Assembly: GCA_016714045.1 (NCBI GenBank)
Contig: JADJNY010000015.1
Span: 1 to 64,000 of the forward strand
Reading direction: 5' to 3'
DNA length: 64,000 bases
DNA from: Planctomycetota bacterium
GTDB taxonomy: Bacteria > Planctomycetota > UBA1135 > GCA-002686595
A program made the position numbers and the translations under genes. Below are positions 11,351 to 19,610 of this stretch, in pieces. The first letter of the stretch is position 1, and every line of letters begins with the position of its first letter. A model generated the notes under the pieces. It had not been told where the DNA came from. It saw nothing but the letters and a program-made list of their open reading frames with translations, and searched no databases.

Positions 11351-11638
11351 ATGCCGCCCAAGCACCGCATCCCCACGCACCCCGGCAAGATCCTCCTCGA
11401 GGAGTTCCTCGTGCCGATGGGCATCACCCAGGTGGAACTCGCCGCGCACCTCGGCGTGTCCATCCAGCGCATCAACGAAATCGTCCGCGGCAAGCGCGGT
11501 GTGAGCCCGGAGACCGCGTGGCTCTTCGCTCAGGCGCTGGGGACGACGCCGGAGTTCTGGACGAACCTCCAGGTGCAACACGACCTCGCGCGCACGAAGC
11601 CGGCGCGGGGGATCCGCCGGCTCAAGCGCTCTGCGTAG
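11351..11638 (+). CDS. higA: HigA-family addiction-module antitoxin (XRE-type), solitary
   Basis: The 95-residue product starts MPPKHRIPTHPGKILLEEFL. It has the HigA signature HPGxxLxEEFLxPMGxTQ, a helix-turn-helix at residues 24-60 (LAAHLGVSIQRINEIVRGKR), the family motif SPETAWLFAQALGTTPEFWTNLQ, and a basic tail. HigA binds DNA and neutralises the RNase HigB, whose gene normally lies immediately upstream. Here the upstream 250 bases hold no HigB-like frame, only the flank of the broken transposase, so it is an orphan antitoxin or a lone regulator. The start at 11351 was chosen because it gives the normal family length; the longer in-frame extension has no family similarity. No strong Shine-Dalgarno is visible. 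Confidence 0.88.
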   Translation: MPPKHRIPTHPGKILLEEFLVPMGITQVELAAHLGVSIQRINEIVRGKRGVSPETAWLFAQALGTTPEFWTNLQVQHDLARTKPARGIRRLKRSA

Positions 11639-11695
11639 CAAGGCCGTCCTCGGGTCCGTTCCAGGTACCTACTGTCCGATTCGTGCGATCGGACA

Positions 11696-11803
11696 GGAGC
11701 GGACGGGAGGGTGCCTCAGGGGCTTCGAGGTACCTGCGGGTCACGCGCCGGCCTCAGCTTCCCAAGCTGCATGTCGCGGGTTCGAACCCCTTCGCCCGCT
11801 CCA
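11696..11803 (+). repeat. tRNA-like repeat, copy 1 (tRNA-Gly-like 3' half)
   Basis: The last ~50 bases look like the 3' half of a tRNA-Gly: a CAGC-TTCCCAA-GCTG anticodon-arm-like segment, GGGTTCGAACCCC, then CGCCCGCTCCA. No matching 5' half is present, and the T-stem is imperfect. Instead, GGAGCGG at 11696-11702 can pair with CCGCTCC at the end, giving an acceptor-like closure of a 108-nt element. A diverged relative lies at 14402-14517. It is probably a tRNA remnant or a tRNA-derived repeat rather than a working tRNA. Confidence 0.4.
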
Positions 11804-12063
11804 AGAACTCGCGCCGACGGCGCGAGTTGCGGCGTCCCCTACAATCGCGCGAGCCAGAGGCGGGGGCGCGTGCCAGCAATGTGGCGGTTGGCGACAGCTG
11901 ACAGGAGACGCCACTCGACAGGGCGGTCTCTTCGATTGGATGGTCTTCCAGCCCAAGGAAGGCGACGAGCAGCTCGCCTAGATCCTGGTCGTCGTGCTCA
12001 CCGGTTGGATCCGCCCGGAGCACGGAGCTATCTTGGCGCCGACCAAGCCGCGGGAGGTGTAGC

Positions 12064-12579
12064 GTGGATTATGGACGTTTGTTGGACGCCGCCGAGCGCG
12101 CGCGCGCGCGCCATGCGTTGTCGCGCGCCGACGGCGCCTTCCTCCGCGACGAAGTGCCCGAGGCTCTCGAAGCGTTCCCAAAGTTCCGGCCGCCAGAGAA
12201 GCTCGACCACCCCGGCGGATTTCGGCTTGGCGGGGCGCCGGTCCGCACCTTTGTCACCTCCGCGCTCTTGCTGGCCGGAAAGCAGGCTCTCGGCCATCGA
12301 TTCAGCGGTAATGCGTTCTACGAGCGCGTCGAGGAGGATCTCGCGCTTCGCGTGATGCGCTCGCACTTCCACAACGGCTATCCGAAGGGAGCGCACTGCT
12401 GCACGGCTTGTACACTTGCCGTCCTGCCCGTGCTGGAGGCCAATGCGATCCGCTATTTCGACGGACGTTTGCTGGCGAAGGAAGTGCGCGCGCTGATCGC
12501 GTCGCGCGGCTGGCGGTTCGCGAAGCCCATCAACGCCAAGATGCTGAGTTGGTCGCTTTCGGGCCCGAAGTCTCGATAG
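12064..12579 (+). CDS. Hypothetical protein with His-Cys-Cys-x2-Cys motif
   Basis: This 171-residue soluble protein has a GTG start preceded by a good ribosome site (GGGAGGTG). No family is recognised. The central segment GNAFYERVEEDLALRVMRSH leads into a motif KGAHCCTACTLAVLPVLEAN at about residues 108-127, so three Cys and a His are clustered and could bind a metal or a Fe-S cluster. The C-terminus is basic. There is no signal peptide or membrane segment. It is flanked by two tRNA-like repeats and faces the convergent secreted-protein gene. Confidence 0.75.
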   Translation: MDYGRLLDAAERARARHALSRADGAFLRDEVPEALEAFPKFRPPEKLDHPGGFRLGGAPVRTFVTSALLLAGKQALGHRFSGNAFYERVEEDLALRVMRSHFHNGYPKGAHCCTACTLAVLPVLEANAIRYFDGRLLAKEVRALIASRGWRFAKPINAKMLSWSLSGPKSR

Positions 12580-12661
12580 GCGAGGTACGAACGCCGACGG
12601 CTTCGGGGGGGGCTTCGGAGAGTACGATCCACGCGCCACGTCGCGGAATCCGTCACGCGAA

Positions 12662-14254
12662 CTACTTCGCGGCGACCGTGCGCATCGCGCGGAACGCATG
12701 CGTCCACCCAGGGCGGTGCAGCAACGCCTCCACACGGCCGGGTTCGTACGCGGGCGGCGATCGCGGGTCGCGCGGCGTGGTCCAGAGCGCGCGCACGTCC
12801 ACCGCGGGGTCCTCGAGCAGCGACAGCTCGCCGCGTGCGGGAAGGACGAGCGGGCCGATCGCCAGCGTGCCGCGCACGTCGACGGAACGCTCTCCGAGAG
12901 TGAACTGCGACGTCGAGACCTCGAGCTTCGCCGCGCGCTGCGCGCTCGAGACCTCGATCGGCTCGTCACCGTCGTTGCGCAACACGATGCGCAGGCACTC
13001 GGAGAGGCTCGTCGCCTGCCGCGGATCGCGATCCGCGCGCGGAACGACCTCGATGCGCATCGGCGAGCGCACGGGCCACGCGACCTCGTTGGAGCGGAGC
13101 CGGAACGGCGGGATCGCCGCCATCGCGCCGAACGCCGCGGGCGCCGTGGCCGGAAGACGGTCCGCACCGCAGGCCGGCCGGCCGTCGTACGCGTACTCGA
13201 TCGACAGAGCGGCCGTGCGCGCCTTCTCGACCTCGTGAAGCGCGAAGGACGGAGGCAGCTCGCACTCGATGGACTGCCCGGGGAGGAGCTCGACCACCTG
13301 CTCGCGCCAGTCGACCTCCCGCGGACGCTGGAGTTCGCCGTCCATCGGACCGTCGTAGAACCCACCTGCCAATCGACTCGCCGCCTGCAGCGTGCCGGAG
13401 CCCAGATCGACGCGGGCGAAGTCCGTCACGCGCGGTTGGTGGCACCCGTCCAGCCACGGGAACGTGGGCCGCACGACGCGAAGCGCGCGCGTCGTCGAGC
13501 GATTGGTGAGCCGCGCGCGGAAGTGCTGCAGCTCCCACGAGAAGGCCGGCCCCGAGCCTTCGCGCGTCACTTCGAGCGCCAGATCGCGCTCGAGCTGTGC
13601 ACGCGTCGTCTCGGGAGCGGCGAGCACGAACTCGAGCGGCGCGGAGACGAGCTCGAAGGGTTCGACGCCTTCCATCGCTCCGAGACCGAGCGACGCCGCA
13701 GGATCCTCTGCGCCCGACCGCGAGCGGGCCGGCCGCGCCGTGTAGACGTAGTGCGCGCGGAGCCGCACGGTTCCGTGGTCGGGCAGGTCGGGCTTGGAGA
13801 TCCATTGGAGCCGACGCGACGCTCCCGGAGCGAGCCGGACGACCTCGTCCAGCCAGTTGGAATCGTAGGTACCGCAGCGAACCGCGCCGTGCCGGGGCAT
13901 GAGGGTCCATGTTCCATCCTCGGCCAGGATCTCGGTCGAGAGGAACACGTCCGGCTCTCGCAGGCCCGCATCGGAGCCGTCGCCCGGCAGCACGATCCGG
14001 TAGCTCGTCGACGGCGAGGCGTTGACGAGCTCGACGTCGATCGAGAGCGGCCACCAGGAGTAGGCCGGCGTCGTGCCCTCGATGCGCGCGACGAGCCTCA
14101 GGTCGCGTTCGACGTCGATGCGCCGCACGGTCGCGACGGAGGGCGGGGCCGCGGGACGACGCTCCTGGCCTTGGGGCGGGAGCGCCGCACCCAGGCCGAT
14201 TGCGAGGAGGCTGACCCCGAGGGGACCCAGCGCGAGCGCGTGAGCGAGATGCAT
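12662..14254 (-). CDS. Secreted hypothetical protein of ~530 residues
   Basis: From the Met at 14254 the product starts MHLAHALALGPLGVSLLAIG, a cleavable signal peptide. An upstream in-frame start at 14284 would add ten residues. The mature protein has two similar halves, each rich in beta-strand text (DVERDLRLVARIEGTTPAYS and LERDLALEVTREGSGPAFSW), followed by a proline/arginine-rich end. The repeated 'ERDLxLxxxxEG' start suggests duplicated Ig-like or transglutaminase-N-like beta domains. Cysteines are few and no catalytic motif is visible. It is likely periplasmic or extracellular with unknown role, and stands alone. Confidence 0.75.
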   Translation of the reverse strand: MHLAHALALGPLGVSLLAIGLGAALPPQGQERRPAAPPSVATVRRIDVERDLRLVARIEGTTPAYSWWPLSIDVELVNASPSTSYRIVLPGDGSDAGLREPDVFLSTEILAEDGTWTLMPRHGAVRCGTYDSNWLDEVVRLAPGASRRLQWISKPDLPDHGTVRLRAHYVYTARPARSRSGAEDPAASLGLGAMEGVEPFELVSAPLEFVLAAPETTRAQLERDLALEVTREGSGPAFSWELQHFRARLTNRSTTRALRVVRPTFPWLDGCHQPRVTDFARVDLGSGTLQAASRLAGGFYDGPMDGELQRPREVDWREQVVELLPGQSIECELPPSFALHEVEKARTAALSIEYAYDGRPACGADRLPATAPAAFGAMAAIPPFRLRSNEVAWPVRSPMRIEVVPRADRDPRQATSLSECLRIVLRNDGDEPIEVSSAQRAAKLEVSTSQFTLGERSVDVRGTLAIGPLVLPARGELSLLEDPAVDVRALWTTPRDPRSPPAYEPGRVEALLHRPGWTHAFRAMRTVAAK

Positions 14255-14401
14255 GAGAGCGCCTTGGCCGTCGATCGCCGGCACGGAGAGTAGCTGGGCT
14301 CGCGACCGAGACTACGGGGTGGCGGCCGTCGAACTTGGAAAGATCCGGAGTTTGCGGCCTGCGCGACGCTCCGCTCCTGTTCCAGCTCGTTCGAAGGGCG
14401 C

Positions 14402-14517
14402 GAGCGGACGAGAGGACCTCGAGGCGATCGCACGGTCACCGAGGAGCCTGGTGGTCACGCCCCGACCACCGTTGCCCACGCTGCAGGTCGAGGGTGCGAA
14501 CCGCTTCGGCCGCTCCA
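14402..14517 (+). repeat. tRNA-like repeat, copy 2
   Basis: This is a diverged relative of the element at 11696-11803. Both begin GAGCGGACG-GAGG, both contain GGTCACGC-CC, and both end in a T-arm-like run (here GGGTGCGAACCG) and GCCGCTCCA. GGTGGTC-ACGCCCC-GACCACC at 14450-14470 is a perfect 7-bp stem with a 7-nt loop, like an anticodon arm. GAGCGG at the start can pair with CCGCTC at the end. It cannot be a normal tRNA as read, because the T-stem is broken. It fills most of the 14255-14702 gap, which otherwise shows nothing. Confidence 0.4.
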
Positions 14518-14702
14518 CGCGTTGCGCCTTTGGGCTCGAAGCTCGCGCCCGAGTCCAGCTCCTCGACGAAGGCCGACCCGGCGTGCGTCTTCCCCCGTTC
14601 GCCGAGTCAGCGTTCGAGTCTCCCACGCGCCGTTCCATGCCTTGCGCGCACGCGCCGTCGCGTGCGTCGCCCGGCTCGGATCGACGCGCTAGTCTGCCGC
14701 GC

Positions 14703-15041
14703 ATGGCGACCCCCGCAGCCCTCGCGCTCGCACTTCCAGGCGTCGAGCAAGGCATCGCCTGCGCCGGCACGGCGTTGGAGAGCCGCACGTTCCTCGTGAG
14801 GAAGAAGACGTTCCTCTTCGTCTCGAAGACGCAGCTGCGCCTCAAGCTCGAGCGCTCCGCCGCGAAAGCGAAGGAGCGCGGGTACGACGTCGGGAAGAAC
14901 GGCTGGTTGAAGCTCGAGCTCGCCGCGCTCCCGCCGCCGTCCGTGTTGAAGGCCTGGATCAGCGAGAGTCACGCGCTCTTCGCGGGAGCGGAGCGCGCCC
15001 CCGGCACGAAGGCCAAGACGCCGCGTCGCTCCAAGCGGTGA
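14703..15041 (+). CDS. MmcQ/YjbR-like protein
   Basis: This 112-residue protein starts MATPAALALALPGVEQGIAC and resembles the MmcQ/YjbR superfamily. These are small alpha/beta proteins with a 'double-wing' DNA-binding-like fold, in which the N-terminal helix is followed by a conserved LPGVEE-type segment and a RTFLVRKKTFLFVSK beta-hairpin. The middle (QLRLKLERSAAKAKERGYDV) and the GWLKLEL strand fit the family. The C-terminal 15 residues are a basic, low-complexity tail (APGTKAKTPRRSKR) that may bind nucleic acid. Function is unknown. It is monocistronic. Confidence 0.7.
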   Translation: MATPAALALALPGVEQGIACAGTALESRTFLVRKKTFLFVSKTQLRLKLERSAAKAKERGYDVGKNGWLKLELAALPPPSVLKAWISESHALFAGAERAPGTKAKTPRRSKR

Positions 15042-15210
15042 CGCGAGGAGCAGCGCTCGTCCACCTCGCAGAGCTTCAACAGAGCCGCGGGCGCGGTGCG
15101 CACGGCTCTCGAGGGAGTCGAGTTCGAGGCAGCGTCCATGCAACGCATGGACGCGCCGAACTCGCCGAGCGCCATCTGCGCAGCTGCCTCGCTGGAGCTT
15201 CCCTGAACGG

Positions 15211-15360
15211 TCAGACGACTTTCCGCCCCGTGATGACCCGCACCAGGATCAAGATGATCGCGATCACGAGCAGGATGTGGACGAAGCCGCTCATCGTGTA
15301 GGACGAGACCAGCCCGAGCGCCCACAGGAGGATGAGGACGATTGCGATCGTGTAGAGCAT
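15211..15360 (-). CDS. Lmo0937-type small membrane protein
   Basis: This 49-residue protein (MLYTIAIVLILLWALGLVSS ... VRVITGRKVV) has two hydrophobic segments around residues 4-20 and 26-43 separated by YTMSGFVH. Length, the MLYTIAxxLxxLWxLG start and the central glycine match the Lmo0937 family, widespread in bacteria and often found with stress genes. It heads a group of small stress-type genes on the same strand. The start was chosen at 15360 because it is the exact family start; a longer upstream frame has no similarity. Confidence 0.85.
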   Translation of the reverse strand: MLYTIAIVLILLWALGLVSSYTMSGFVHILLVIAIILILVRVITGRKVV

Positions 15361-15418
15361 GGAGGGACTTTCGATTCGAGTTTGTCCTCGAGCGCGTTTG
15401 CGCTGTCGGAACCGCCGT

Positions 15419-15820
15419 TCATCGCCTCGCCCGCAAGGAGCGCACCGATGCGAGCACGACGCCGGGGAGTGAGTTCGAGCGCCGCGCATTCGACGGAGCT
15501 CCGTGCGAAACGGAGCCGAGCAGCGATTGCATCGCACGCAGGAGGGTGGGGCCACCGACGAACCCCGCGAGCGCGCCGAGCCCCACCGCGGCCAGCGGGT
15601 GCGCGCGGATGCGCTCGCGCGCGGCGGTGGCGGCGCACAAGTCGTCCCCCAGACCGTTGACCGCGAGCGTCACGCGTTCGATCGCCTGCGCTTCCTGCTC
15701 ATCCAGGAAGGCCTCGGCCGTCGTGGGGCGTCGCATCGGCTCATCGGTCGTGCGCTGCCCGACGTGGGTCGTTTGACTGGGCAGCTGCGTCGACTTCGTT
15801 GCGTGGTTGTTTGCGTCCAT
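15419..15820 (-). CDS. Small hypothetical protein with glycine-zipper membrane segment
   Basis: The 133-residue product starts MDANNHATKSTQLPSQTTHV. A hydrophilic, partly helical N-terminal half (AEAFLDEQEAQAIERVTLAV) is followed by a hydrophobic glycine-rich segment HPLAAVGLGALAGFVGGPTL near residues 87-106 and a basic tail. The 'HPLAAVGLGALAGF' segment resembles the C-terminal anchor of DUF883/ElaB-type proteins. Its start overlaps the end of the next gene upstream by 80 bases, so the two are probably co-translated. Role is unknown; envelope stress is plausible by context. Confidence 0.6.
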   Translation of the reverse strand: MDANNHATKSTQLPSQTTHVGQRTTDEPMRRPTTAEAFLDEQEAQAIERVTLAVNGLGDDLCAATAARERIRAHPLAAVGLGALAGFVGGPTLLRAMQSLLGSVSHGAPSNARRSNSLPGVVLASVRSLRARR

Positions 15821-16364
15821 ACTTGGCTTCCAGTCGAGCGAGCTCGCGACGGTTCGTGATGTGCAGCACGAGCGCGACGACGACGGCGAACAAGAGCAGC
15901 GCGAGCGCGCCGCCGGCGAGTTCGCCCACCCACGCGCGCCCGCCTGCCAGCGCAGTGAACGCACCGCAGACGCCGCGCACGAGCGCGAGCGCCGCGGCAC
16001 AAGCACCGAAAAGGAGCACGATCGCCGAGCCCCCCGCGATCACGGCGGTCGTGACCGTGCGTCGCATCGCGAGCTTCGCGCGGTCCACTTGCACCGTGAG
16101 GAGCGCATCGACGGCTCCGAAGGTCTCCTCGGCGAAGCGAAGGAGCGCCGCTCCGATCCCAGGAACGGCGGGCTCACCGCTCGCGCGACCATCGTCTCGA
16201 GGCGCGTCGGCTGCGCCCTCCGCTCCAGTGCGCTCGCGCGGCAACCGCGGCCCTGCGGAGCCGTTGGCGTCCTCTCGTCCGTGGATGGTCTGCTCCCCTT
16301 CCGCTTTCCGGAGCGGGAGGACCGCCGCGTCCGCGGCGCGATCTGGATCGGAATCCGCGGCCAT
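15741..16364 (-). CDS. Holin-X-like (phage-holin-family) membrane protein
   Basis: In this 207-residue protein, residues 1-75 are hydrophilic and low-complexity. Residues 68-98 form an amphipathic helix (ALLRFAEETFGAVDALLTVQ). Two membrane segments follow near 104-130 (TTAVIAGGSAIVLLFGACAA) and 144-168 (LAGGALALLLFAVVVALVLH). This layout matches the 'Actinobacterial phage holin X / YqjE-like' family, which despite its name is mostly chromosomal and sits in clusters with DUF883/ElaB-type proteins. That is the case here: DUF883-like genes lie on both sides. Its 3' end overlaps the next gene. Confidence 0.6.
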   Translation of the reverse strand: MAADSDPDRAADAAVLPLRKAEGEQTIHGREDANGSAGPRLPRERTGAEGAADAPRDDGRASGEPAVPGIGAALLRFAEETFGAVDALLTVQVDRAKLAMRRTVTTAVIAGGSAIVLLFGACAAALALVRGVCGAFTALAGGRAWVGELAGGALALLLFAVVVALVLHITNRRELARLEAKYGRKQPRNEVDAAAQSNDPRRAAHDR

Positions 16365-16657
16365 GTGAGTTGCGTTGGCGAGGTCGCGCCGTCGGGGTGT
16401 GGGAAAGAAGGCTGGCCGCACGAATGACGCACCGACCGCGACCGCTCGGAAGTCGCGCTGGCGGCGCGCCGCGCGCGCCCAGGAGGAGGCGCGCCTGATG
16501 TCCTGGAGGAGCGTCCGAAGCGGACGTACCACGGGATGAGTGCAGGTTCGGAGGTCGGCTCCGCGCCGCAAGACGGCCGCTCGCCGCGCACCGATCCACG
16601 GACTCGACACGACGCGCAGAGGTCCACGCGCCGCGCGAGTCGGTTGGACGTCGCCGC

Positions 16658-16930
16658 TCAGCGCGAACGGCGTCCGAGGATCACTCCGACGACGGCGCCG
16701 AGCGCCGCCGCGATGAGGACGGACTGGATGGGCTTCTCGCGAATCCCGTCCTGAACGCCGCTCTTCCACGCGCTCACGCGGGACTTTCCGTCGTCGACCA
16801 TCTGGCGCAACCGGACCTTCAGCTCGGGCGAGCTCGACTCGCTCGCGTCCATCGCGGGCCGACCATCGGTCGTCGACTTGCGGAGCGAGGACGCGGTGGG
16901 ATCGTTGTAGGTAGTACCTTGGGTGCTCAT
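16658..16930 (-). CDS. DUF883/ElaB-like membrane-anchored protein
   Basis: The 90-residue product starts MSTQGTTYNDPTASSLRKST. The central helix (ELKVRLRQMVDDGKSRVSAW) and the C-terminal anchor REKPIQSVLIAAALGAVVGV-ILGRRSR are diagnostic of DUF883/ElaB-YqjD proteins. In E. coli these are stationary-phase inner-membrane proteins that associate with ribosomes. It is followed, 293 bases downstream, by the holin-X-like gene, recalling the E. coli yqjD-yqjE arrangement. Confidence 0.8.
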   Translation of the reverse strand: MSTQGTTYNDPTASSLRKSTTDGRPAMDASESSSPELKVRLRQMVDDGKSRVSAWKSGVQDGIREKPIQSVLIAAALGAVVGVILGRRSR

Positions 16931-17052
16931 GTGTCGTCCTCTGAGTTCGGCCTGAGTTCGTTGGAGAGACCGAGCAGTTAGGCGCGGCCGCGCGGCGCAC
17001 ACATCGACGGTTCCACGCACTGCGAGCGGTGAAAGACGGTACGCGCGCCCTA

Positions 17053-17700
17053 TCAGCGAACCTGGTCCCGACCAGCGGCCACGGAACTCGCCACGTTGAG
17101 CTCCGTGGAGCGGGGTGCCGCGAGCAACGTGAATCGCTCGCACCGCGCCCAGTTCCGCTCGAACACGGTCACGGGAAGCAGCACTTCGCCCCGCAGCGGG
17201 TCGAGCAGGATCACGTTCGCGAGCGGCTCGTCGTAACCGAGCACGAGGCTGTAGTGGTGCGCTTCGCCATCCGGCGAGAGCATCACGAGCGGCGGCCGCC
17301 CCGCGTCGATGTGACCGTACAACCCGGTCTCCGTGCGATCGAGGCTGCCGGAAAAGAGAAAGGCGTCCAGCCCGGAGCGCACGAGCGCGCTGCGGAGCTC
17401 ACCACCCGAGAGACCACGTTCACTCGCCGCCGTGGCGGCGAGCTGCGCCCGTTCCTCGGGCAAGAGGACGACGCCCCAGTACGCGCACAGCGCCGTGATC
17501 GAGGCGAGCCCGCAGGCGTGGAGCTCGTCCTGGCGCACCAGCGGCAGATCGAGCACGACGGCGTGCGCCGAGAGCGCCCCCTCGACGGGCGTCGTCGTGC
17601 GACATGCGGACAGCGCGGCGGCGCCACCGAGCGCGAGCAGCAGCACGGCGCGTCCAGTCCAATTGCCCGCCACGCTTCGATTGGCTCGTTCGTCACCCAT
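17053..17700 (-). CDS. Lipoprotein with C39-like peptidase domain
   Basis: In this 215-residue product, residues 15-33 form a signal peptide ending in a lipobox (LGGAAALSAC). The rest is a papain-like C39 fold: LPLVRQDELHACGLASITAL at ~52-71 has the catalytic Cys-Gly (HACGLAS), SPDGEAHHYSLVLGYD at ~142-157 has the catalytic His, and ILLDPLRGEVLLP supplies the Asp. C39 proteins cleave double-glycine leaders in bacteriocin exporters, but free-standing lipoproteins of this type are mostly of unknown function. There is no transporter or bacteriocin gene nearby. The start at 17700 gives a clean lipoprotein leader. Confidence 0.75.
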   Translation of the reverse strand: MGDERANRSVAGNWTGRAVLLLALGGAAALSACRTTTPVEGALSAHAVVLDLPLVRQDELHACGLASITALCAYWGVVLLPEERAQLAATAASERGLSGGELRSALVRSGLDAFLFSGSLDRTETGLYGHIDAGRPPLVMLSPDGEAHHYSLVLGYDEPLANVILLDPLRGEVLLPVTVFERNWARCERFTLLAAPRSTELNVASSVAAGRDQVR

Positions 17701-17719
17701 CTTCCGACCTCCGCCCAGG

Positions 17720-17821
17720 ATGAACCGCACTCCCAGACCGTGCCCCAACTGCGGTTCGAGCCGTGTGCGCCGAGCCGTGCGATCGGCCTGGCGCGTGCTC
17801 TCCTGTGCGGTGCGAGAGTAG
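17720..17821 (+). CDS. Possible 33-residue zinc-ribbon microprotein
   Basis: A tiny + frame, divergent from the lipoprotein gene and starting 20 bases from it, reads MNRTPRPCPNCGSSRVRRAV and ends SCAVRE. CPNCGS plus a later Cys resembles half of a zinc ribbon, and the Arg content would suit nucleic-acid binding. No clear ribosome site is visible and it may be chance. Confidence 0.25.
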   Translation: MNRTPRPCPNCGSSRVRRAVRSAWRVLSCAVRE

Positions 17822-18540
17822 GCACGTGCCGACCGCGGGGACATCGGTGGATGCACCGGCCCTCCGCACGAGTTCCAGGTACATGGGAGCTCCTTGCGCC
17901 GCGCTGGACGCGCGCCGCTCCTCGACGTCGGAGGGGACCGCGGCGAATCTGGAGGTCGGGGAGAGCCACGGCGTGTCGGTGTCGCTCGCCAACGCCACTC
18001 GACGATCCGCGGTCGCGCCCCTCGCATCGCTCGCCAACGCGACTCGACGATCCGCCGTCGCGCCCCGCAGGCACTCGGCGCCGCACGACGGCCGGCGGCC
18101 GAAGGCTCAGAAGCGCAGTGGAGGCCGGACGCGACTCCAGACGAAGGGCCCGGAGCGCGCGTCGCGTGCACGACATCGGCCCCCCGGGAGCTGCGAAGAA
18201 GCGAACGGCCCGGGTTCGACCCCGAGCCGTTCGTCGAGCGCGACCGGCGACTTCGTCGCTGGCCTCGCCAATCCCCCGAAGAAGGCCGTCACCGCGCGTT
18301 GGGTTGAACGCGAGCGAGCATGACCTCGTGGAGTCCGTGCGTTCGTCGCGATCGGCGAACGGCCCCAGGTCGAACGACCTGGGACGGCTGCCCCGAGCGC
18401 GGCCCTGCGAGGGGCCGGCCCCCACCCCGTCGAACGTGTCACCCAGGACGGGTCGAGGCGTCGCGCTTCCGCTGCGCCTCACCCGCGGGGTTCGGAACGC
18501 TCGCCCCGTCGCGCGGTGCGCCGGGATCGAGCTTGGTCAC
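17822..18540. other. 719-base gap without a supported gene
   Basis: Open frames here are compositional artefacts of high GC. The only structure I can support is a 45-base tandem duplication at 17983-18066 and a GC-rich hairpin-prone stretch (GGCCCTGCGAGGGGCCGGCC) near 18402-18421. Confidence 0.5.
17983..18066 (+). repeat. Two 39-bp direct copies at 45-bp period
   Basis: CGCTCGCCAACGCCACTCGA... at 17983-18021 and CGCTCGCCAACGCGACTCGA... at 18028-18066 are 39-base copies differing at two positions, spaced by six bases. Both lie in the non-coding gap between the lipoprotein and the PRC-barrel gene. A local duplication; function unknown. Confidence 0.8.
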
Positions 18541-19413
18541 TCAGCGTCCCTGATCCTGCTTCGCCTGCGAGCGCGGCCAGTAGGGCTGAACCGAGTAGTA
18601 GTCGTAGACCCCGCCGATCCACTTGGGATCGGTCATCTCGGCGACCTTGTCCTTGCCCGGCTTGAAGCGCGGGGCCTTCTCGAGCTGCTGCTTGGTCGTC
18701 GCGAGGGTGATGACCTTCGTGTCGCCCTTCTCGCCTTCGAGCGAGAACTTGAGCGCGTCCCACGGCACCGCGACGTGGGACTCTCCCATGCCGAGGAAGC
18801 CGCCGACCGAGACGGCGACGTAGTTGACACGACCGTTCGTGTCGATCGCGATCTCTTCGATGTCACCGAGCTTCTCGCCCGTCGGGGTCTTCACGTCCGC
18901 GCCCTTGAGGTCGGAGCACTTCCACGTGATCACCGACGTGCGCGCTCCGGCTTCGACGGGGCGCTTCACGTTGCCCCCGGCCTCCGTCAGGTAGTACGCG
19001 TCGATGTCCTTGGCCCAATCCGCGCTGGCGAGCACCGGCCAGTGCGCCTTGTCGAACCCCGGCGCGTTCTTCAGCCGCTCCTTGTCGAGGGGCAGCACGA
19101 TCGAGCGATCGCTGTCCTTCTTGGACGTCTCCGCTTCGGTCGTGCGGAGCACGCTCCACGGCATGGCGAACAGCTTGTCGCCCATCCCGAGCGTGCCGCC
19201 GAACGACAGCACGGCGTAGGCCGTCTCGCCGCCCGGGTGCACGACGACGTCTTCGACCTTGCCGAGCTTCTCGCCCTTCGGGTCGACGACCTTCATGTCG
19301 ATCACGTCGCTCGCGAGCCAGATGGTCGGCGACTTGGACGTGGTCTGCGCGTCGGCGAGGACGGTGAGACCGACGAGGGCTCCCAGGATGGGGAGCGGTG
19401 TCTGGAACTTCAT
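18541..19413 (-). CDS. Secreted protein with two PRC-barrel domains
   Basis: In this 290-residue product, MKFQTPLPILGALVGLTVLA is a signal peptide ending near ADAQ. Two PRC-barrel units follow. The first, ~30-110, contains SDVIDMKVVDPKGEKLGKVE, VVVHPGGETAYAVLSFGGTL and FAMPWSVLR. The second, ~165-250, contains KGADVKTPTGEKLGDIEEIA, NYVAVSVGGFLGM and VAVPWDALK. Between and after them, conserved text such as RLKNAPGFDKAHWP and QLEKAPRFKPGKDKVAEM repeats. PRC-barrels bind proteins or RNA; exported ones of this type are common in stress gene neighbourhoods. The start at 19413 is fixed by the signal peptide. Confidence 0.88.
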   Translation of the reverse strand: MKFQTPLPILGALVGLTVLADAQTTSKSPTIWLASDVIDMKVVDPKGEKLGKVEDVVVHPGGETAYAVLSFGGTLGMGDKLFAMPWSVLRTTEAETSKKDSDRSIVLPLDKERLKNAPGFDKAHWPVLASADWAKDIDAYYLTEAGGNVKRPVEAGARTSVITWKCSDLKGADVKTPTGEKLGDIEEIAIDTNGRVNYVAVSVGGFLGMGESHVAVPWDALKFSLEGEKGDTKVITLATTKQQLEKAPRFKPGKDKVAEMTDPKWIGGVYDYYSVQPYWPRSQAKQDQGR

Positions 19414-19610
19414 CGCGATGTCTCCACGGTACGCGGGCATTTCTACGTGGCACGTCATGTCGTTCCGGAGCTCGAAGCCCACGGCTGCGCTGCGCACACT
19501 CCGCATTCCCGAGCCGAACTGTAGTCGCGCCCCGTTTCCGCGGCGATCGGCGGGTGCAGGCAGCCCGAACGGCGAAAGTCGGTACCGGCGGACGCCGAAA
19601 CTCGCGCGCG

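Noticed and set aside
11696..11803. A functional tRNA gene
   Set aside because: Only the 3' half resembles a tRNA; no D-arm or matching 5' acceptor in the normal distance and the T-stem is imperfect.
17053..17700. A bacteriocin-processing C39 exporter system
   Set aside because: No ABC transporter, membrane domain or double-glycine peptide lies nearby; it is a free lipoprotein.
17763..18323. A 186-codon + frame with repeat-derived SLANATRRSAVAP units
   Set aside because: The repeats come from the 45-bp duplication; no ribosome site, no family and biased composition. Treated as non-coding.
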